A stretch of 64,000 nucleotides of DNA, taken from positions 1 through 64,000 of the forward strand of contig CAJHAA010000006.1 in the NCBI GenBank assembly GCA_904846265.1. Reading direction: 5' to 3'. Position numbers and translations under genes: made by a program. Source of the stretch: Psychrobacter immobilis (lineage in GTDB: Bacteria; Pseudomonadota; Gammaproteobacteria; Pseudomonadales; Moraxellaceae). This document shows, one piece after another, positions 48,248 through 57,103 of the stretch; the stretch's first letter is position 1; the number at the start of each line of letters is the position of its first letter. The notes beneath the pieces were generated by a model that saw only the letters and a list, made by a program, of their open reading frames with translations, searched no databases and was not told the DNA's origin.

Positions 48248-48625
48248 TTAATTCAACTGCAACGACCCTTTTGCATTCATCAACAGCTCAACCACATCAT
48301 CACCGCTAATCACTTCAAAGCGCTTGTCGATAGCGGATTCTTCGACGCCATTGTGTTTCATACACGCGCCGCAGACCAATACTTGACCGCCTTTTTCGAT
48401 AAAGGCTTCTAGCAATTCGCCCGCAGGTTCAAATGGCGCGCCAATATTGACGTTATCTAAAGCGTTGGGCAATGCCAAATGTACCGCATCCACCATTAAT
48501 ATTACTGAGGCAGAATGACCTTTTTTGAGTGCCACGCCAGCCATAGTAAATGCTAAGGTGATTTTGCTTGGATTTGATTCACTATTATCAAATAACGTAC
48601 CGACATAATCCGTGGTGTTAGCCAT
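48248..48625 (-). CDS. DsrE-family protein
   Basis: A 125-aa protein of the DsrE/DsrF sulfur-relay fold. It contains KITLAFTMAGVALKKGHSASVILMVDAV and VLVCGACMKHNG, where the cysteine pair in CGAC is at the position of the sulfur-carrying cysteine of DsrE-type proteins. The ATG at 48625 follows TAAGGAGAATA at good spacing. It stands alone without dsr or tus genes, so the partner is unknown. It converges with the ATPase cassette. Confidence 0.85.
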   Translation of the reverse strand: MANTTDYVGTLFDNSESNPSKITLAFTMAGVALKKGHSASVILMVDAVHLALPNALDNVNIGAPFEPAGELLEAFIEKGGQVLVCGACMKHNGVEESAIDKRFEVISGDDVVELLMNAKGSLQLN

Positions 48626-48808
48626 ATTATTCTCCTTATAAGACTGTTTTAATTAGATAGTATTTAGTTGAGCTGAGTATGATGCTCACTACTATCCTAA
48701 CATTTAATATATATATTTATATAATGTATTGTTAGGAAATAGTAGTTATAAGGTTAACTGATTGTGAATAGGTGTTTGTGACTTATGAATAAAGCTGAAT
48801 AATAAATG

Positions 48809-49351
48809 CTAACTTTGCGGTGGCCACGGACGATCAGCATCACTGACGATCCATTCTGCCACATAGCCACTCGGTGATAACTGCCAATCTGCTTGCCCCA
48901 ATGAGGCTAGTACACGTGCTGTTTCTATCACTTTACCTTTTTCAGTTACGCCCGTCCGCAGTAGAGCAGAGGAGCAAGGTTTGCCCTTTACCCACATCGA
49001 CTGCTCGATATATATCCAACGCTCATCGAAGCCGACGATATGCGTTTTCATGGTGACTTTATCAAAGGCGCGAATACGTTTGCGATATTGGATGGTACTG
49101 CCAGCGACGACCAAACCCCAACGCTGCTTGAGCAGTTGACGTCCAAGTCCGCTACGCACCGCGAAGTCAGTACGACCCATATCAAAAAGGGTAAGTACGC
49201 GACCATTATTCATCTCTAAGAAATTATCAATATCTGTCAGACGACAGCGAAAGCTAATCTCACTCGTATCTTTAAACGTTAAGGTATTGCCTTTTTTGAC
49301 TTGTAGCGCGGCGTGGGCGATGGTGCTGGCATAACGGATAAATGGATACAT
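48809..49351 (-). CDS. Hotdog-fold thioesterase family protein (THEM6-like)
   Basis: A 180-aa protein with the 4HBT hotdog pattern: a beta strand SEISFRCRLTDIDNFLEMNNGRVLTLFDMGR carries an Asp-Asn-x6-Asn arrangement at about residues 36-49. GSTIQYRKRIRAFDKVTMKT and RWIYIEQSMWVKGK follow. Members hydrolyse acyl-CoA thioesters, but the THEM6 branch is poorly characterised, so the substrate is open. The N-terminal 25 residues are hydrophobic and could anchor it to the membrane. It lies 45 bp after the YheT-type gene on the same strand. Confidence 0.8.
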   Translation of the reverse strand: MYPFIRYASTIAHAALQVKKGNTLTFKDTSEISFRCRLTDIDNFLEMNNGRVLTLFDMGRTDFAVRSGLGRQLLKQRWGLVVAGSTIQYRKRIRAFDKVTMKTHIVGFDERWIYIEQSMWVKGKPCSSALLRTGVTEKGKVIETARVLASLGQADWQLSPSGYVAEWIVSDADRPWPPQS

Positions 49352-49395
49352 AGTGCAATCTCAAAAGAGTAAAAGGTAAAGTGAGTATTCTTATT

Positions 49396-50460
49396 TTAGG
49401 GCTTATTAGATGCTACACCGATATGATTAAAATAAGCACTGACAGTTTCAGGTATCCAGTTGATATCAAATCTTGATTTTTTATAAAGATGAGGTGACTT
49501 GTCTTTATCAGAGCGATAACGAATAAAACCCACATGCCCGCCATGCTCAGTGTCTAAGATAGTGACACTGTTAGACACATCGTTTGGCGTGGCGGTAAAA
49601 CCAAGGAAAGGGTCGTCTTTGGCACTAATAAGTAACAATGGCTTCGTTACTTTTATCAAATAAGGCAGGGCTGATGAGGCTTGATAGTAGTGGTTATTAG
49701 AGCGGTAGCCATGACGCGGCGCGGTAAAGATATCGTCAAAGTCACTGATGCGATTGACCGCTTTGATCGAGTCAATCTCCTCTTTGCTGATGTCATTGGC
49801 TAAGGCTTTTTTGATAATGGGGTTGAGCAAATAAGGGGTGTAAATTCGATGGCTCAAAAAGCTGTGCATACTAAGCGCCGCCGATGACATATCGACGGGA
49901 GCGGAGATGACCACAGCGCCTTGGCAGATTGCTTTATCACCATATTCGCCCATGTATTTCGCCAACGCGTTACCACCCAGTGACACCCCAACTGCATAAA
50001 TATTGGCGTACTGTTGACTTAAATTTTGCAGTGCATGATGCACCTCATCGGTATCACCCGCATTATAAAAAACTCGGCCATTAGCAGGAATGCCGCCACA
50101 ACTGCGGAAGTGCGCCACCACAAAGTGCCAGCCCTGAGCGTGCATCTGATGCGCCAAAGCACGTGCATAATGGCTGTCGCTGCTGCCTTCCATACCGTGG
50201 AATAGCACGATTAATGGCGTTTGTTCACGCTCGCTATTTTCTAAGGTTTCGATAGAATGCGCATCATAAAAGTCATAAGCAATATCACTTTCATCCAACG
50301 AGTCTTTTTCGACCACACGGCGATAAGTGGGAGCTTTAGGGGCAAAAAACTTAGGCAAGATGCTTTGTAGATGTGGATTGGTCAGCCAAAAGGGCGGTTT
50401 AAAAGGCTCTGGAGAGAAGGGTTGGCTCGGTTTTGAAGTTGGCGAATTTGAGGTTGGCAT
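49396..50460 (-). CDS. YheT-family alpha/beta hydrolase
   Basis: A 354-aa alpha/beta-hydrolase. LIVLFHGMEGSSDSHYARAL gives the oxyanion loop, GVSLGGNALAKYMGE the nucleophile Ser elbow, SAKDDPF the Asp and EHGGHVGF the catalytic His, so the triad is complete. PPFWLTNPHLQSILPKF at about residues 22-38 is the YheT/UPF0017 signature. The N-terminus is a Ser/Thr/Pro repeat region (PTSNSPTSKPSQPFSP) that may be partly non-native. Substrate is unknown; homologues are predicted esterases. Confidence 0.9.
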   Translation of the reverse strand: MPTSNSPTSKPSQPFSPEPFKPPFWLTNPHLQSILPKFFAPKAPTYRRVVEKDSLDESDIAYDFYDAHSIETLENSEREQTPLIVLFHGMEGSSDSHYARALAHQMHAQGWHFVVAHFRSCGGIPANGRVFYNAGDTDEVHHALQNLSQQYANIYAVGVSLGGNALAKYMGEYGDKAICQGAVVISAPVDMSSAALSMHSFLSHRIYTPYLLNPIIKKALANDISKEEIDSIKAVNRISDFDDIFTAPRHGYRSNNHYYQASSALPYLIKVTKPLLLISAKDDPFLGFTATPNDVSNSVTILDTEHGGHVGFIRYRSDKDKSPHLYKKSRFDINWIPETVSAYFNHIGVASNKP

Positions 50461-50573
50461 AAAGTTGTCTTATTTAATGGGCGTTAAAATCATCTTTAAC
50501 AATCAGTGCCTTATCATACCCATGCCAGTTATCAAAACCAATAAGATTTAGTGAATGCTCAGTGAACGCATGG

Positions 50574-51185
50574 TTACTCATTTGTTTTTTTCGATTCATC
50601 TAATACTCGTCCATCCATCGCTAGACGTTCTTTTAAATGGTCGATATCTGCCTCAGCAATCGTCACGGTCAATGTCACTTGTTTACTATAAGCGACATCA
50701 TCGATACTGCCATTTAAACTGTCGACCACATAGCGGCATTGTGCTTCGGTCGCAAACTCTGCCAATATCTGCACTTGTACCATTGGCACATAAGGGCTTA
50801 AATCCATCTCATCGACGACCGCTTGCGCTGCGCCTGCATAAGCACGGGTTAGACCGCCTGCGCCCAGTTTAATACCACCAAAATAACGCACCACGATAAT
50901 AATGACGTTACCGATCGCTTTATGCTGCAACACATTTAATATAGGTCGCCCTGCCGTACCATTCGGTTCACCATCATCATCAAAGCCTGCACTGGTGGTG
51001 TTATTGGGATCACCAATGATATACGCCCAGCAGTGGTGGCGAGCATCAGCATACTGTTGACGCAGTTGTTCCACGTGAAACAATGCCTGCTCACGTGAAG
51101 TCACAGGATAAGCGTAAGCAATAAACTCGGATTTTTTAATTTCTAAGCGCGCAGTGACAGCACGTTTTAGCGTTTGATAGCTCAT
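50574..51185 (-). CDS. YigZ/IMPACT family protein
   Basis: A 203-aa protein with the IMPACT fold: KKSEFIAYAYPVTSREQAL, GFDDDGEPNGTAGRPIL and VVRYFGGIKLGAGGLTRAYAGAA are the family blocks. The C-terminal DUF1949 domain follows to about residue 190. Bacterial members are thought to bind nucleic acids or ribosomes; the role is not established. The ATG at 51185 starts it. The coding region carries an exact consensus ParB site at 51067-51082, encoding part of FHVEQLRQQ. Confidence 0.9.
   Translation of the reverse strand: MSYQTLKRAVTARLEIKKSEFIAYAYPVTSREQALFHVEQLRQQYADARHHCWAYIIGDPNNTTSAGFDDDGEPNGTAGRPILNVLQHKAIGNVIIIVVRYFGGIKLGAGGLTRAYAGAAQAVVDEMDLSPYVPMVQVQILAEFATEAQCRYVVDSLNGSIDDVAYSKQVTLTVTIAEADIDHLKERLAMDGRVLDESKKTNE
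51067..51082. promoter_or_regulatory. parS site inside the yigZ-type gene
   Basis: TGTTCCACGTGAAACA is an exact match to the ParB consensus TGTTNCACGTGAAACA and the canonical parS form of Bacillus. It lies about 50 kb from oriC, within the range in which parS sites cluster. This is the strongest parS candidate in the window. Confidence 0.88.
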
Positions 51186-51381
51186 ATTTCATCAGGTCTA
51201 GGTTGGATATGGTAAACTTGTCTGACTTTCACTGTCGTCCACATTGGGTGCAGTGTTCATTTAATTTTTTATTATAGTACCACTTCTGACCCATGAAGAT
51301 AGCGAACAAGCTCAGTGCGAGTGCTGGTGTCGTTAGCTGCTACGGTAAAGTAGGTATCATCAAACGAATGGTAGGCAATAT

Positions 51382-52086
51382 ATGCGTCTAGATAAATTTT
51401 TGAGTAAAGCCACTGAGCTATCGCGTAAAGAATCCAAAAAAATTCTGCACGCTGGTGAAGTGACGGTAAATGATCAGGTCATCAAAGACCCAGGCGTCCA
51501 CGTCGATGTGGTCAATGACGATGTGATTTGGGCAGGCGAGCCATTATCGGTCGCTGCGGGCAGTCGTTATATTCTATTACATAAGCCTGAAGGCTTTGAA
51601 TGTACGCTGAAAGTAAAAGAGCATCCAATTGTCACTGAACTGATTGCAGTGCCAGAGCTTGGTAGCTTGCGCATTGCAGGGCGTCTCGATGTTGATACGA
51701 CCGGCGCATTATTGATGAGTGATGATGGTAAATGGTTGCACCGTGTCACCAGCCCTAAGCATGAACATGCCAAAATTTATGAGCTGACTTTAGCAGATGC
51801 GATGGATGAAGCGGCGCAAGCCAATGCCGTCAAAGAAGTCGCTGAAGGCATCCTTTTAGAAGGCGACCACGAAGAAACAAAACCTGCGGTTCTAGAATTC
51901 ATTGACGAGACCCATGCACGTTTGACCCTTGAGCAAGGTAAATATCATCAGGTAAAACGGATGATGGGTTACTTTGGTAATAGAGTGGTTGAGCTGCATC
52001 GCGCTAGTGTCGGTCATATTACTTTGGAAGGGTTAGAGAAAGGCGACAGTCGCTTTTTAACACCTGAAGAAGTCGCTAAGTTCTAA
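51382..52086 (+). CDS. rsuA: 16S rRNA pseudouridine(516) synthase
   Basis: Isomerises U516 of 16S rRNA to pseudouridine. The 234-aa protein has the N-terminal S4 domain (MRLDKFLSKATELSRKESKKI, residues 1-21), the RsuA-family catalytic motif AGRLDVDTTGALLMSDDG with the active-site Asp, and the KYHQVKRMMGYFGNRVVELHR region. The length is typical. The ATG at 51382 has GGCAATAT upstream, a poor Shine-Dalgarno sequence. It is divergent from the yigZ-type gene. Confidence 0.92.
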   Translation: MRLDKFLSKATELSRKESKKILHAGEVTVNDQVIKDPGVHVDVVNDDVIWAGEPLSVAAGSRYILLHKPEGFECTLKVKEHPIVTELIAVPELGSLRIAGRLDVDTTGALLMSDDGKWLHRVTSPKHEHAKIYELTLADAMDEAAQANAVKEVAEGILLEGDHEETKPAVLEFIDETHARLTLEQGKYHQVKRMMGYFGNRVVELHRASVGHITLEGLEKGDSRFLTPEEVAKF

Positions 52087-52509
52087 GTTTTTCATCTTGA
52101 AATGAACTCGCAAGCACTTCTTTACAATCAGCAGCCACTTCACGTGTGCTGCTTTTTTTGACCGTAGTGTTTGACCATGGTTTTTAACTATCGGTTTTAC
52201 CCTGTTATGTCTCGCGTGCACACTGTGTTGCCTATCTCTTAAAGCTCAGTAGCAGTTTTGCAAAATTGAGCCGTTAAACCTTTGCAAAAGTATTCCTTGT
52301 GCTAAAGTCTGCCTATCTTTTTTTAATCTATTTTTTTACATAATATCGTTATCTTTATTAAAAGTAGCTATTGTTAGAAACGAGCATTATTAGAAGCGGC
52401 TATTCTTAAGATTGAGTGTTGTTAAAATTAAAGGTTGTTAAAAATCGTTGTTACTGAAACGCGCTGTTATTAAAAGCTGTTTTTGTTAAAACCAGATAGG
52501 ACTGTCTCT
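52087..52509 (+). promoter_or_regulatory. Intergenic region with degenerate T-G-TTA repeats
   Basis: About 420 bp without a gene before the DsbC-like CDS. From roughly 52,360 to 52,495 it consists of many irregular repeats of the type (G)TTGTTAAAA or TATTAAAAG spaced 12-25 bp. No strong promoter or terminator stands out; a short inverted CACGTGTG/CACACG-like sequence near 52,140-52,220 is weak. Confidence 0.4.
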
Positions 52510-53574
52510 GTGAAATCATCTCTATTAAAATCTGCCAGTTTAATTGGCGCCATGTTATTGGCAACCACCGCTTGTGCCCAGTCTAGTGATACTATGGCTA
52601 CTAATCAAAAAACGAGCCAGAGTACTCAAAATACAAAAGCCGCTGGCACCGTTAGTAAGTCTGTTGACAGTCGCTTGCGCCAATTGCTCACTCAGGCAGG
52701 GATCAAAACACAAATCAGCTCTATTGTGCCGTCCAACTTGCCCAATATGTATCAAGTCAATTTGGCGGGGCAGTTGCCTTTGCATATCACTGAAGATGGC
52801 AAATATGTCATTCAAGGCGAGCTACAAAAGAATCCAAGCAAGCGTGTGGTCACCAAGACGCCAGCGCGTAGCACCAGTGCGCAGGCAGGCAAACCTGTCA
52901 GTGCGAGTGTCAAAGCTGATATATTGGCAAATATGGATGCGCTGAAAAATATGAGTGCCAAAACGCCGTTCTTTTATACCGCAGTGCCAGGTGTGATTTG
53001 GGGTGCGACATTGGAAGGCGTGCCTTTTTTACTATCGGATGATGCACAATATATTACTGATGGCGAGATATCTGTCATCGAAAACGGTCAATTCATCGGA
53101 CTCGATGAGCAGTTTGAAAAGCGTAAAAATCAGTCTGTGTTTGCGACTTTAGATGAAAGCCAGCTGATTAATTATCCAGCGACAGGCCCTGAGAGAGCGG
53201 TTATTTATGTGGCAAATGATGTCAATTGTCCTTATTGCCGCCGCTTGCATCAACAGCTACCGATGCTTAATGCCAAAGGTGTGACGGTCAAAACCATTGG
53301 TTATCCGATATACGAGCAGTCCCCTGAGCAAATGCGTGGCATTTGGTGTCAAAGTGATGAGGACAGCCGCCGTAAAGCTTTTGATAAAGCAATGTTGCAG
53401 GGTGAGATGACACCAGCACCAGCAAGTTGTACAGCCGATCATGTGACGCCCAATCGTGAAAAAGCAGCAGGGCTTGCGGTGATGGCAACGCCTGCTATCT
53501 ACCGTGAAGATGGCGTGCTGTTTCAAGCGAGCTTTGAGAGTCCTGAGTTTTTAGAATTTTTGGGTGTGCAGTAG
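52510..53574 (+). CDS. DsbC-like thiol-disulfide isomerase, double N-domain
   Basis: Periplasmic disulfide isomerase/reductase. From the GTG at 52510 (354 aa), residues 1-22 form a secretion signal ending in a lipobox-like TTAC. The thioredoxin fold has the CPYC active site (Cys240, Cys243) and the cis-Pro segment ATPAIY. Two DsbC_N-like segments precede it, about 50-106 (MYQVNLAGQLPLHITEDG) and 135-195 (GVIWGATLEGVPFLLSDDAQ), where DsbC has one. A TTG nine codons upstream is in frame but has no ribosome-binding site; TAGGA precedes the GTG by about 11 bp. It is followed by a strong terminator. Confidence 0.87.
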   Translation: MKSSLLKSASLIGAMLLATTACAQSSDTMATNQKTSQSTQNTKAAGTVSKSVDSRLRQLLTQAGIKTQISSIVPSNLPNMYQVNLAGQLPLHITEDGKYVIQGELQKNPSKRVVTKTPARSTSAQAGKPVSASVKADILANMDALKNMSAKTPFFYTAVPGVIWGATLEGVPFLLSDDAQYITDGEISVIENGQFIGLDEQFEKRKNQSVFATLDESQLINYPATGPERAVIYVANDVNCPYCRRLHQQLPMLNAKGVTVKTIGYPIYEQSPEQMRGIWCQSDEDSRRKAFDKAMLQGEMTPAPASCTADHVTPNREKAAGLAVMATPAIYREDGVLFQASFESPEFLEFLGVQ

Positions 53575-53660
53575 CTCACACAGATGTTTAATCTCGCATA
53601 GATGTTTAATAAAGTTATGAATAAAAAATGTATTAAGAGATGACATTCCTTAATATTAAT

Positions 53661-53699
53661 AAAAAACCGCCACATAAGTAATCTATGTGGCGGTTTTTT
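53661..53699 (+). terminator. Bidirectional terminator after the DsbC-like gene
   Basis: A perfect 16-bp stem (53661-53676 with 53684-53699, core CCGCCACATA), 7-nt loop, T-runs on both strands. It lies between the convergent DsbC-like and DUF2939 genes. Confidence 0.93.
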
Positions 53700-53728
53700 A
53701 TTACCTATAACCGTTAAGGATATCAAGT

Positions 53729-54382
53729 CTATTGTGGCAACACGATATCAACGATTTTCCAATCAATTAAGCCGTTACGCTGCATCTCGATGGTGAGCGG
53801 ATAACCTTTTACCTGACCGCTAATAGTGAAGCAATTAATACCGCAATAGCTTAATTTGGGCTTGTCACTGTCAGACCCTTGCGCTACCTGTTGCTCCAGT
53901 TCAGCGGCTTGTTTCTCCATGATTTGCTGCATTTGGCTTTTGACCACTGCATCCACATCACCGCGCTGGATGATAAGATTTTGAATCAAATTTTTGAGAT
54001 CGACTTGATTACTAGCGATTGCCCATGCGGCGGCCAGCTCTTTGGTTGCGGTATTGGCCTGACCTTGGGTATTGATGACTTTTTCGATATTTTGCGGTGT
54101 TATAGCACCATCTACCGCCTGCGTGATAAAGCTATTGGCGGCTTGGGTTAATGCTTCGCCGCCCAGCTCAGCGACCAATGGATAATTGCTCATAGTCGCC
54201 GTAAACTGACTGGTGAGTTGGTTTTGGATACTAGGTCGCACTTGCTCATAGTCGATCGCTGCGGCGATGGTCGCGCCGTCTTTGGCATCGTAGGCATTTT
54301 TAAGCTGATAGGCGCTGTAATAGGGCGAGCCTGCATAGACAGCGACGGCAATGACGATTAATAAAATAATCAGCTTTTTCAT
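53729..54382 (-). CDS. DUF2939 membrane-anchored protein
   Basis: A 217-aa protein from the ATG at 54382 (MKKLIILLIVIAVAVYAG), with one N-terminal membrane anchor or uncleaved signal. SPYYSAYQLKNAYDAKDGATIAAAIDYEQVRPSI is the DUF2939 hallmark. Two cysteines (CGINC) lie near the C-terminus. The open frame reaches up to 54523, but that extension lacks the family pattern and a ribosome-binding site. Function is unknown; it converges on the DsbC-like gene, and its C-terminal domain should face the periplasm. Confidence 0.83.
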   Translation of the reverse strand: MKKLIILLIVIAVAVYAGSPYYSAYQLKNAYDAKDGATIAAAIDYEQVRPSIQNQLTSQFTATMSNYPLVAELGGEALTQAANSFITQAVDGAITPQNIEKVINTQGQANTATKELAAAWAIASNQVDLKNLIQNLIIQRGDVDAVVKSQMQQIMEKQAAELEQQVAQGSDSDKPKLSYCGINCFTISGQVKGYPLTIEMQRNGLIDWKIVDIVLPQ

Positions 54383-54586
54383 AAAAATCAAACCCTTATC
54401 GCAAAACAAAAACGTAATGATGGGCAGATTTAATACTGGTGAGTATAAATCTAAAACCCCAAAAATATAGCGATAAATATTAGCATGGCTGAGCCTTTTT
54501 AAGGTATGAAAACCTTTGTTCATTCCTTAATAAAACCTTTTTGTATGGTCAAGCGCACTATAGTGGATACTTTCCCTGCCTAAGCG

Positions 54587-54615
54587 CTTGATAAATCACC
54601 ATAGCATCTCCATAA
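54587..54615 (+). promoter_or_regulatory. Possible heat-shock-type promoter for dnaJ
   Basis: CTTGATA at 54587-54593 and CTCCATAA at 54608-54615 with a 14-bp spacer resemble the sigma-32 pattern CTTGAAA-N13/14-CCCCATNT. It lies about 210 bp upstream of dnaJ in a 442-bp gene-free gap. Two mismatches make this tentative. Confidence 0.3.
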
Positions 54616-54716
54616 ATAGCGCAAACTTTTAATAATTGATTTGGCTAAGCAGCATCCCGCCGTATTCGCTTGTAAGATTCATAGCAGTATCACCTCTTTT
54701 CTCTCACTATTTATGA

Positions 54717-54732
54717 TGTTTCATGTGAAACC
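54717..54732. promoter_or_regulatory. Degenerate parS-like site upstream of dnaJ
   Basis: TGTTTCATGTGAAACC matches the ParB consensus at 14 of 16 positions, in the gap before dnaJ. Weak alone; a closely related palindrome occurs 1.3 kb away at 56015-56030. Confidence 0.35.
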
Positions 54733-54824
54733 TTTGAGTGCCATAGTGAGTCGTATTAAGGTGGTGGTTGACTAGAACTACTGAATCGACTGTCCGGTGG
54801 ACTGTAAAGACGATAGGAGAGCCC

Positions 54825-55961
54825 ATGAGTAAGCGCGATTTTTATGAAGTATTAGGTGTGAGCAAGACCGCTGAAAGCAAAGAAATTAAGCGAGCTTACC
54901 GCAAGCTGGCTATGAAATATCATCCTGACCGTAACTCTGATGATCCAGATGCTGAGGATAAATTCAAAGAAGCATCGATGGCTTACGAAGTACTAAGTAG
55001 CGAAGAAAAGCGCTCTGCTTACGATCGCATGGGTCATTCAGCCTTCGAAAATGGTATGGGTGGCGGCGGCTTTGGCGGTGCAGGTGGTGGCAACTTCCAA
55101 GACATTTTCGGTGATATCTTCGGCAACTTTGGCGATATCTTCGGTCAGCAGCGTGGTGGCGGCGGTGGACGTTCGCGCCGTGGTTCTGATTTGCGTTACG
55201 TCATTGAGCTCACGCTAGAAGAAGCGGTACGTGGCTGTAAAAAAGAAATCAGTTTCACTGCGCCTGCGCCTTGCGACACGTGCGATGGTAAAGGGGCAAA
55301 AAATGCCTCTGATATCGTAACTTGTCAGACCTGTCATGGACAAGGTCAAGTGCGTATGCAGCAAGGATTTTTTGCCGTGCAGCAGGCCTGCCCACATTGC
55401 GGCGGCACTGGTAAGCAAATCAAAAACCCATGCTCTGACTGTCATGGTAATGGCGTTAAAGACAAATCACGTACGCTAGAAGTGTCTATCCCAGCTGGTG
55501 TTGATGATGGTGATCGCGTCCGTCTAGCAGGCGAAGGCGAAGCGGGCGGCGCGGGCGTCCAAAACGGCGACTTATACGTTGAAGTACGCGTAAAACCGCA
55601 TAATGTCTTTACCCGTCAAGGGGCTGATCTCTATATGGACGTACCTGTGAGCATCACCGATGCAGCACTGGGTAAAGAGGTCGAAATTCCAACCTTAGAT
55701 GGTAAAGTAAAAATCAAGGTTGCAGAAGGCACGCAAAGTGGTAAGTTGCTACGTGTACGCGGCAAAGGCGTGACGCCAGTACGCACCACCATGAAAGGTG
55801 ATTTGATTTGCCGTGTGGTTATCGAAACCCCAGTGAACTTAACTCGCGAGCAAAAAGACCTGTTGCGCCAGTTCCAAGATACGCTTGACGGTGATAGCAA
55901 GCATCAGCAGTCGCCACATAAGAAGTCATTCTTTAAAAAGATTGGCGACTTATTTGATTAA
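54825..55961 (+). CDS. dnaJ: Chaperone DnaJ (Hsp40)
   Basis: Co-chaperone that stimulates DnaK ATPase and presents unfolded proteins. The 378-aa protein has the J domain with HPD (KYHPDRN) near residue 33 and a Gly/Phe-rich linker ([20 protein letters not shown]). The zinc domain has all four CxxCxGxG repeats ([32 protein letters not shown]), followed by the C-terminal substrate-binding domains. The start at 54825 ([11 protein letters not shown]) follows ATAGGAGA; the frame extends 19 codons further up without family similarity. dnaK and grpE are not adjacent. Confidence 0.97.
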   Translation: MSKRDFYEVLGVSKTAESKEIKRAYRKLAMKYHPDRNSDDPDAEDKFKEASMAYEVLSSEEKRSAYDRMGHSAFENGMGGGGFGGAGGGNFQDIFGDIFGNFGDIFGQQRGGGGGRSRRGSDLRYVIELTLEEAVRGCKKEISFTAPAPCDTCDGKGAKNASDIVTCQTCHGQGQVRMQQGFFAVQQACPHCGGTGKQIKNPCSDCHGNGVKDKSRTLEVSIPAGVDDGDRVRLAGEGEAGGAGVQNGDLYVEVRVKPHNVFTRQGADLYMDVPVSITDAALGKEVEIPTLDGKVKIKVAEGTQSGKLLRVRGKGVTPVRTTMKGDLICRVVIETPVNLTREQKDLLRQFQDTLDGDSKHQQSPHKKSFFKKIGDLFD

Positions 55962-56003
55962 TTGAGTTGTTTCAATCACTCATTTGGTTAAATAACTAGA
56001 TAC

Positions 56004-56041
56004 AAAACCCCCAGTGTTTCATGTGAAACACTGGGGGTTTT
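56004..56041 (+). terminator. dnaJ terminator whose stem contains a parS-like palindrome
   Basis: A perfect 18-bp inverted repeat, 56004-56021 with 56024-56041, flanks only two central bases and ends in T residues. The inner part, 56015-56030, reads TGTTTCATGTGAAACA, 15 of 16 to the ParB consensus. The outer CCCCCA/TGGGGG and A/T runs make it a strong terminator 42 bp after dnaJ. Whether ParB also binds here is unknown. Confidence 0.85.
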
Positions 56042-56143
56042 TATTGACGCTATAAAAAACCATTCAGGTGGTGATATTTGCTAAACTTAGCATCATAACA
56101 ATTAAAACCTTTCTTATTAATATAGAGCTTTTAGGATAAAAAT

Positions 56144-56992
56144 ATGAGCCAACAGATAACAGCGCAAGAAAATACAAATAAACAAGCCATCAAAGTCGGG
56201 GTTATTGGTGCTGGTGGTCGTATGGGGCGTATGCTAATAGAGGCAGTACAAGACAACTCGCAAACGATATTAAATGCCGCGATAGAACGTCAAGGTTCAA
56301 GCCTTGTTGGTGCAGATGCTGGCGAAGTCGCCGCTATCGATCGCTTAGAGGTACAGATTGTCGATGATTTAAAAGTTGTCATTAATGACATCGATGTACT
56401 CATTGACTTTAGCTTGCCTGATGCTACTGAGCAAAATATGCAGATTTGCGCGGCAAACAATGTGGCGATGGTTATTGGTACGACAGGATTCAATGAGCAG
56501 CAAGAGCAAGTATTGGCAAAAGCCAGCGAGAAAATTGCGATTGTCTATGCTGGTAACTATTCAACAGGTGTTAATCTGTCATTAAAGTTGCTCGGCATGG
56601 CCGCGAAGGCCTTTGGCGAGGATGCTGATGTAGAAGTCATCGAAGCGCATCATAAGCATAAAATCGATGCGCCATCAGGCACAGCATATATGATGGCAGA
56701 AGCCGTGGCAGAAGCTCGTGGACAGAATCTAAAAGACGTTGTTGTTTATGGCCGCGAAGGACAAACGGGCGAACGCAAAGCAGGTACTATTGGTATTCAT
56801 GCCATTCGCGGCGGTGAAATCATTGGCGATCATACCGTGATGTTTATTGCCGATGGTGAGGTGGTTGAAATTACCCATCGTGCCCGCGCGCGTATGACTT
56901 TTGCCGCGGGTGCCGTACGTGCCGCGACTTGGGTTATCAAACAAGAAGTTGGGCAATATAATATGCAGGATGTGTTGGGTTTGAATGATTAG
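56144..56992 (+). CDS. dapB: 4-hydroxy-tetrahydrodipicolinate reductase
   Basis: NAD(P)H-dependent reductase of lysine and meso-diaminopimelate synthesis. The 282-aa protein has the nucleotide-binding motif GVIGAGGRMGRM (about residues 20-31), VIGTTGFNEQQ and the catalytic segment EAHHKHKIDAPSGTA with the family's His-His and Lys. The ATG at 56144 follows TTTTAGGATAAA. The first 15 residues are an unconserved polar extension. It is preceded by the dnaJ terminator and is probably transcribed alone. Meso-DAP made here is also the residue recycled by the mpl product encoded at 61-62.5 kb. Confidence 0.95.
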   Translation: MSQQITAQENTNKQAIKVGVIGAGGRMGRMLIEAVQDNSQTILNAAIERQGSSLVGADAGEVAAIDRLEVQIVDDLKVVINDIDVLIDFSLPDATEQNMQICAANNVAMVIGTTGFNEQQEQVLAKASEKIAIVYAGNYSTGVNLSLKLLGMAAKAFGEDADVEVIEAHHKHKIDAPSGTAYMMAEAVAEARGQNLKDVVVYGREGQTGERKAGTIGIHAIRGGEIIGDHTVMFIADGEVVEITHRARARMTFAAGAVRAATWVIKQEVGQYNMQDVLGLND

Positions 56993-57103
56993 TTTTTGAG
57001 CAAGTAAGGTTTGAGTGATTAGAGTTTATTGCTTGCCGTTTGCTGCTTTATGGTTGCTGAGGATAGCTTACTGATAAAGTGGAATGACGGTTAGGAGTCA
57101 AGC

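Noticed and set aside
54383-54523. N-terminal extension of the DUF2939 protein
   Set aside because: The family pattern with its membrane anchor starts at MKKLII (54382); upstream residues have no ribosome-binding site.
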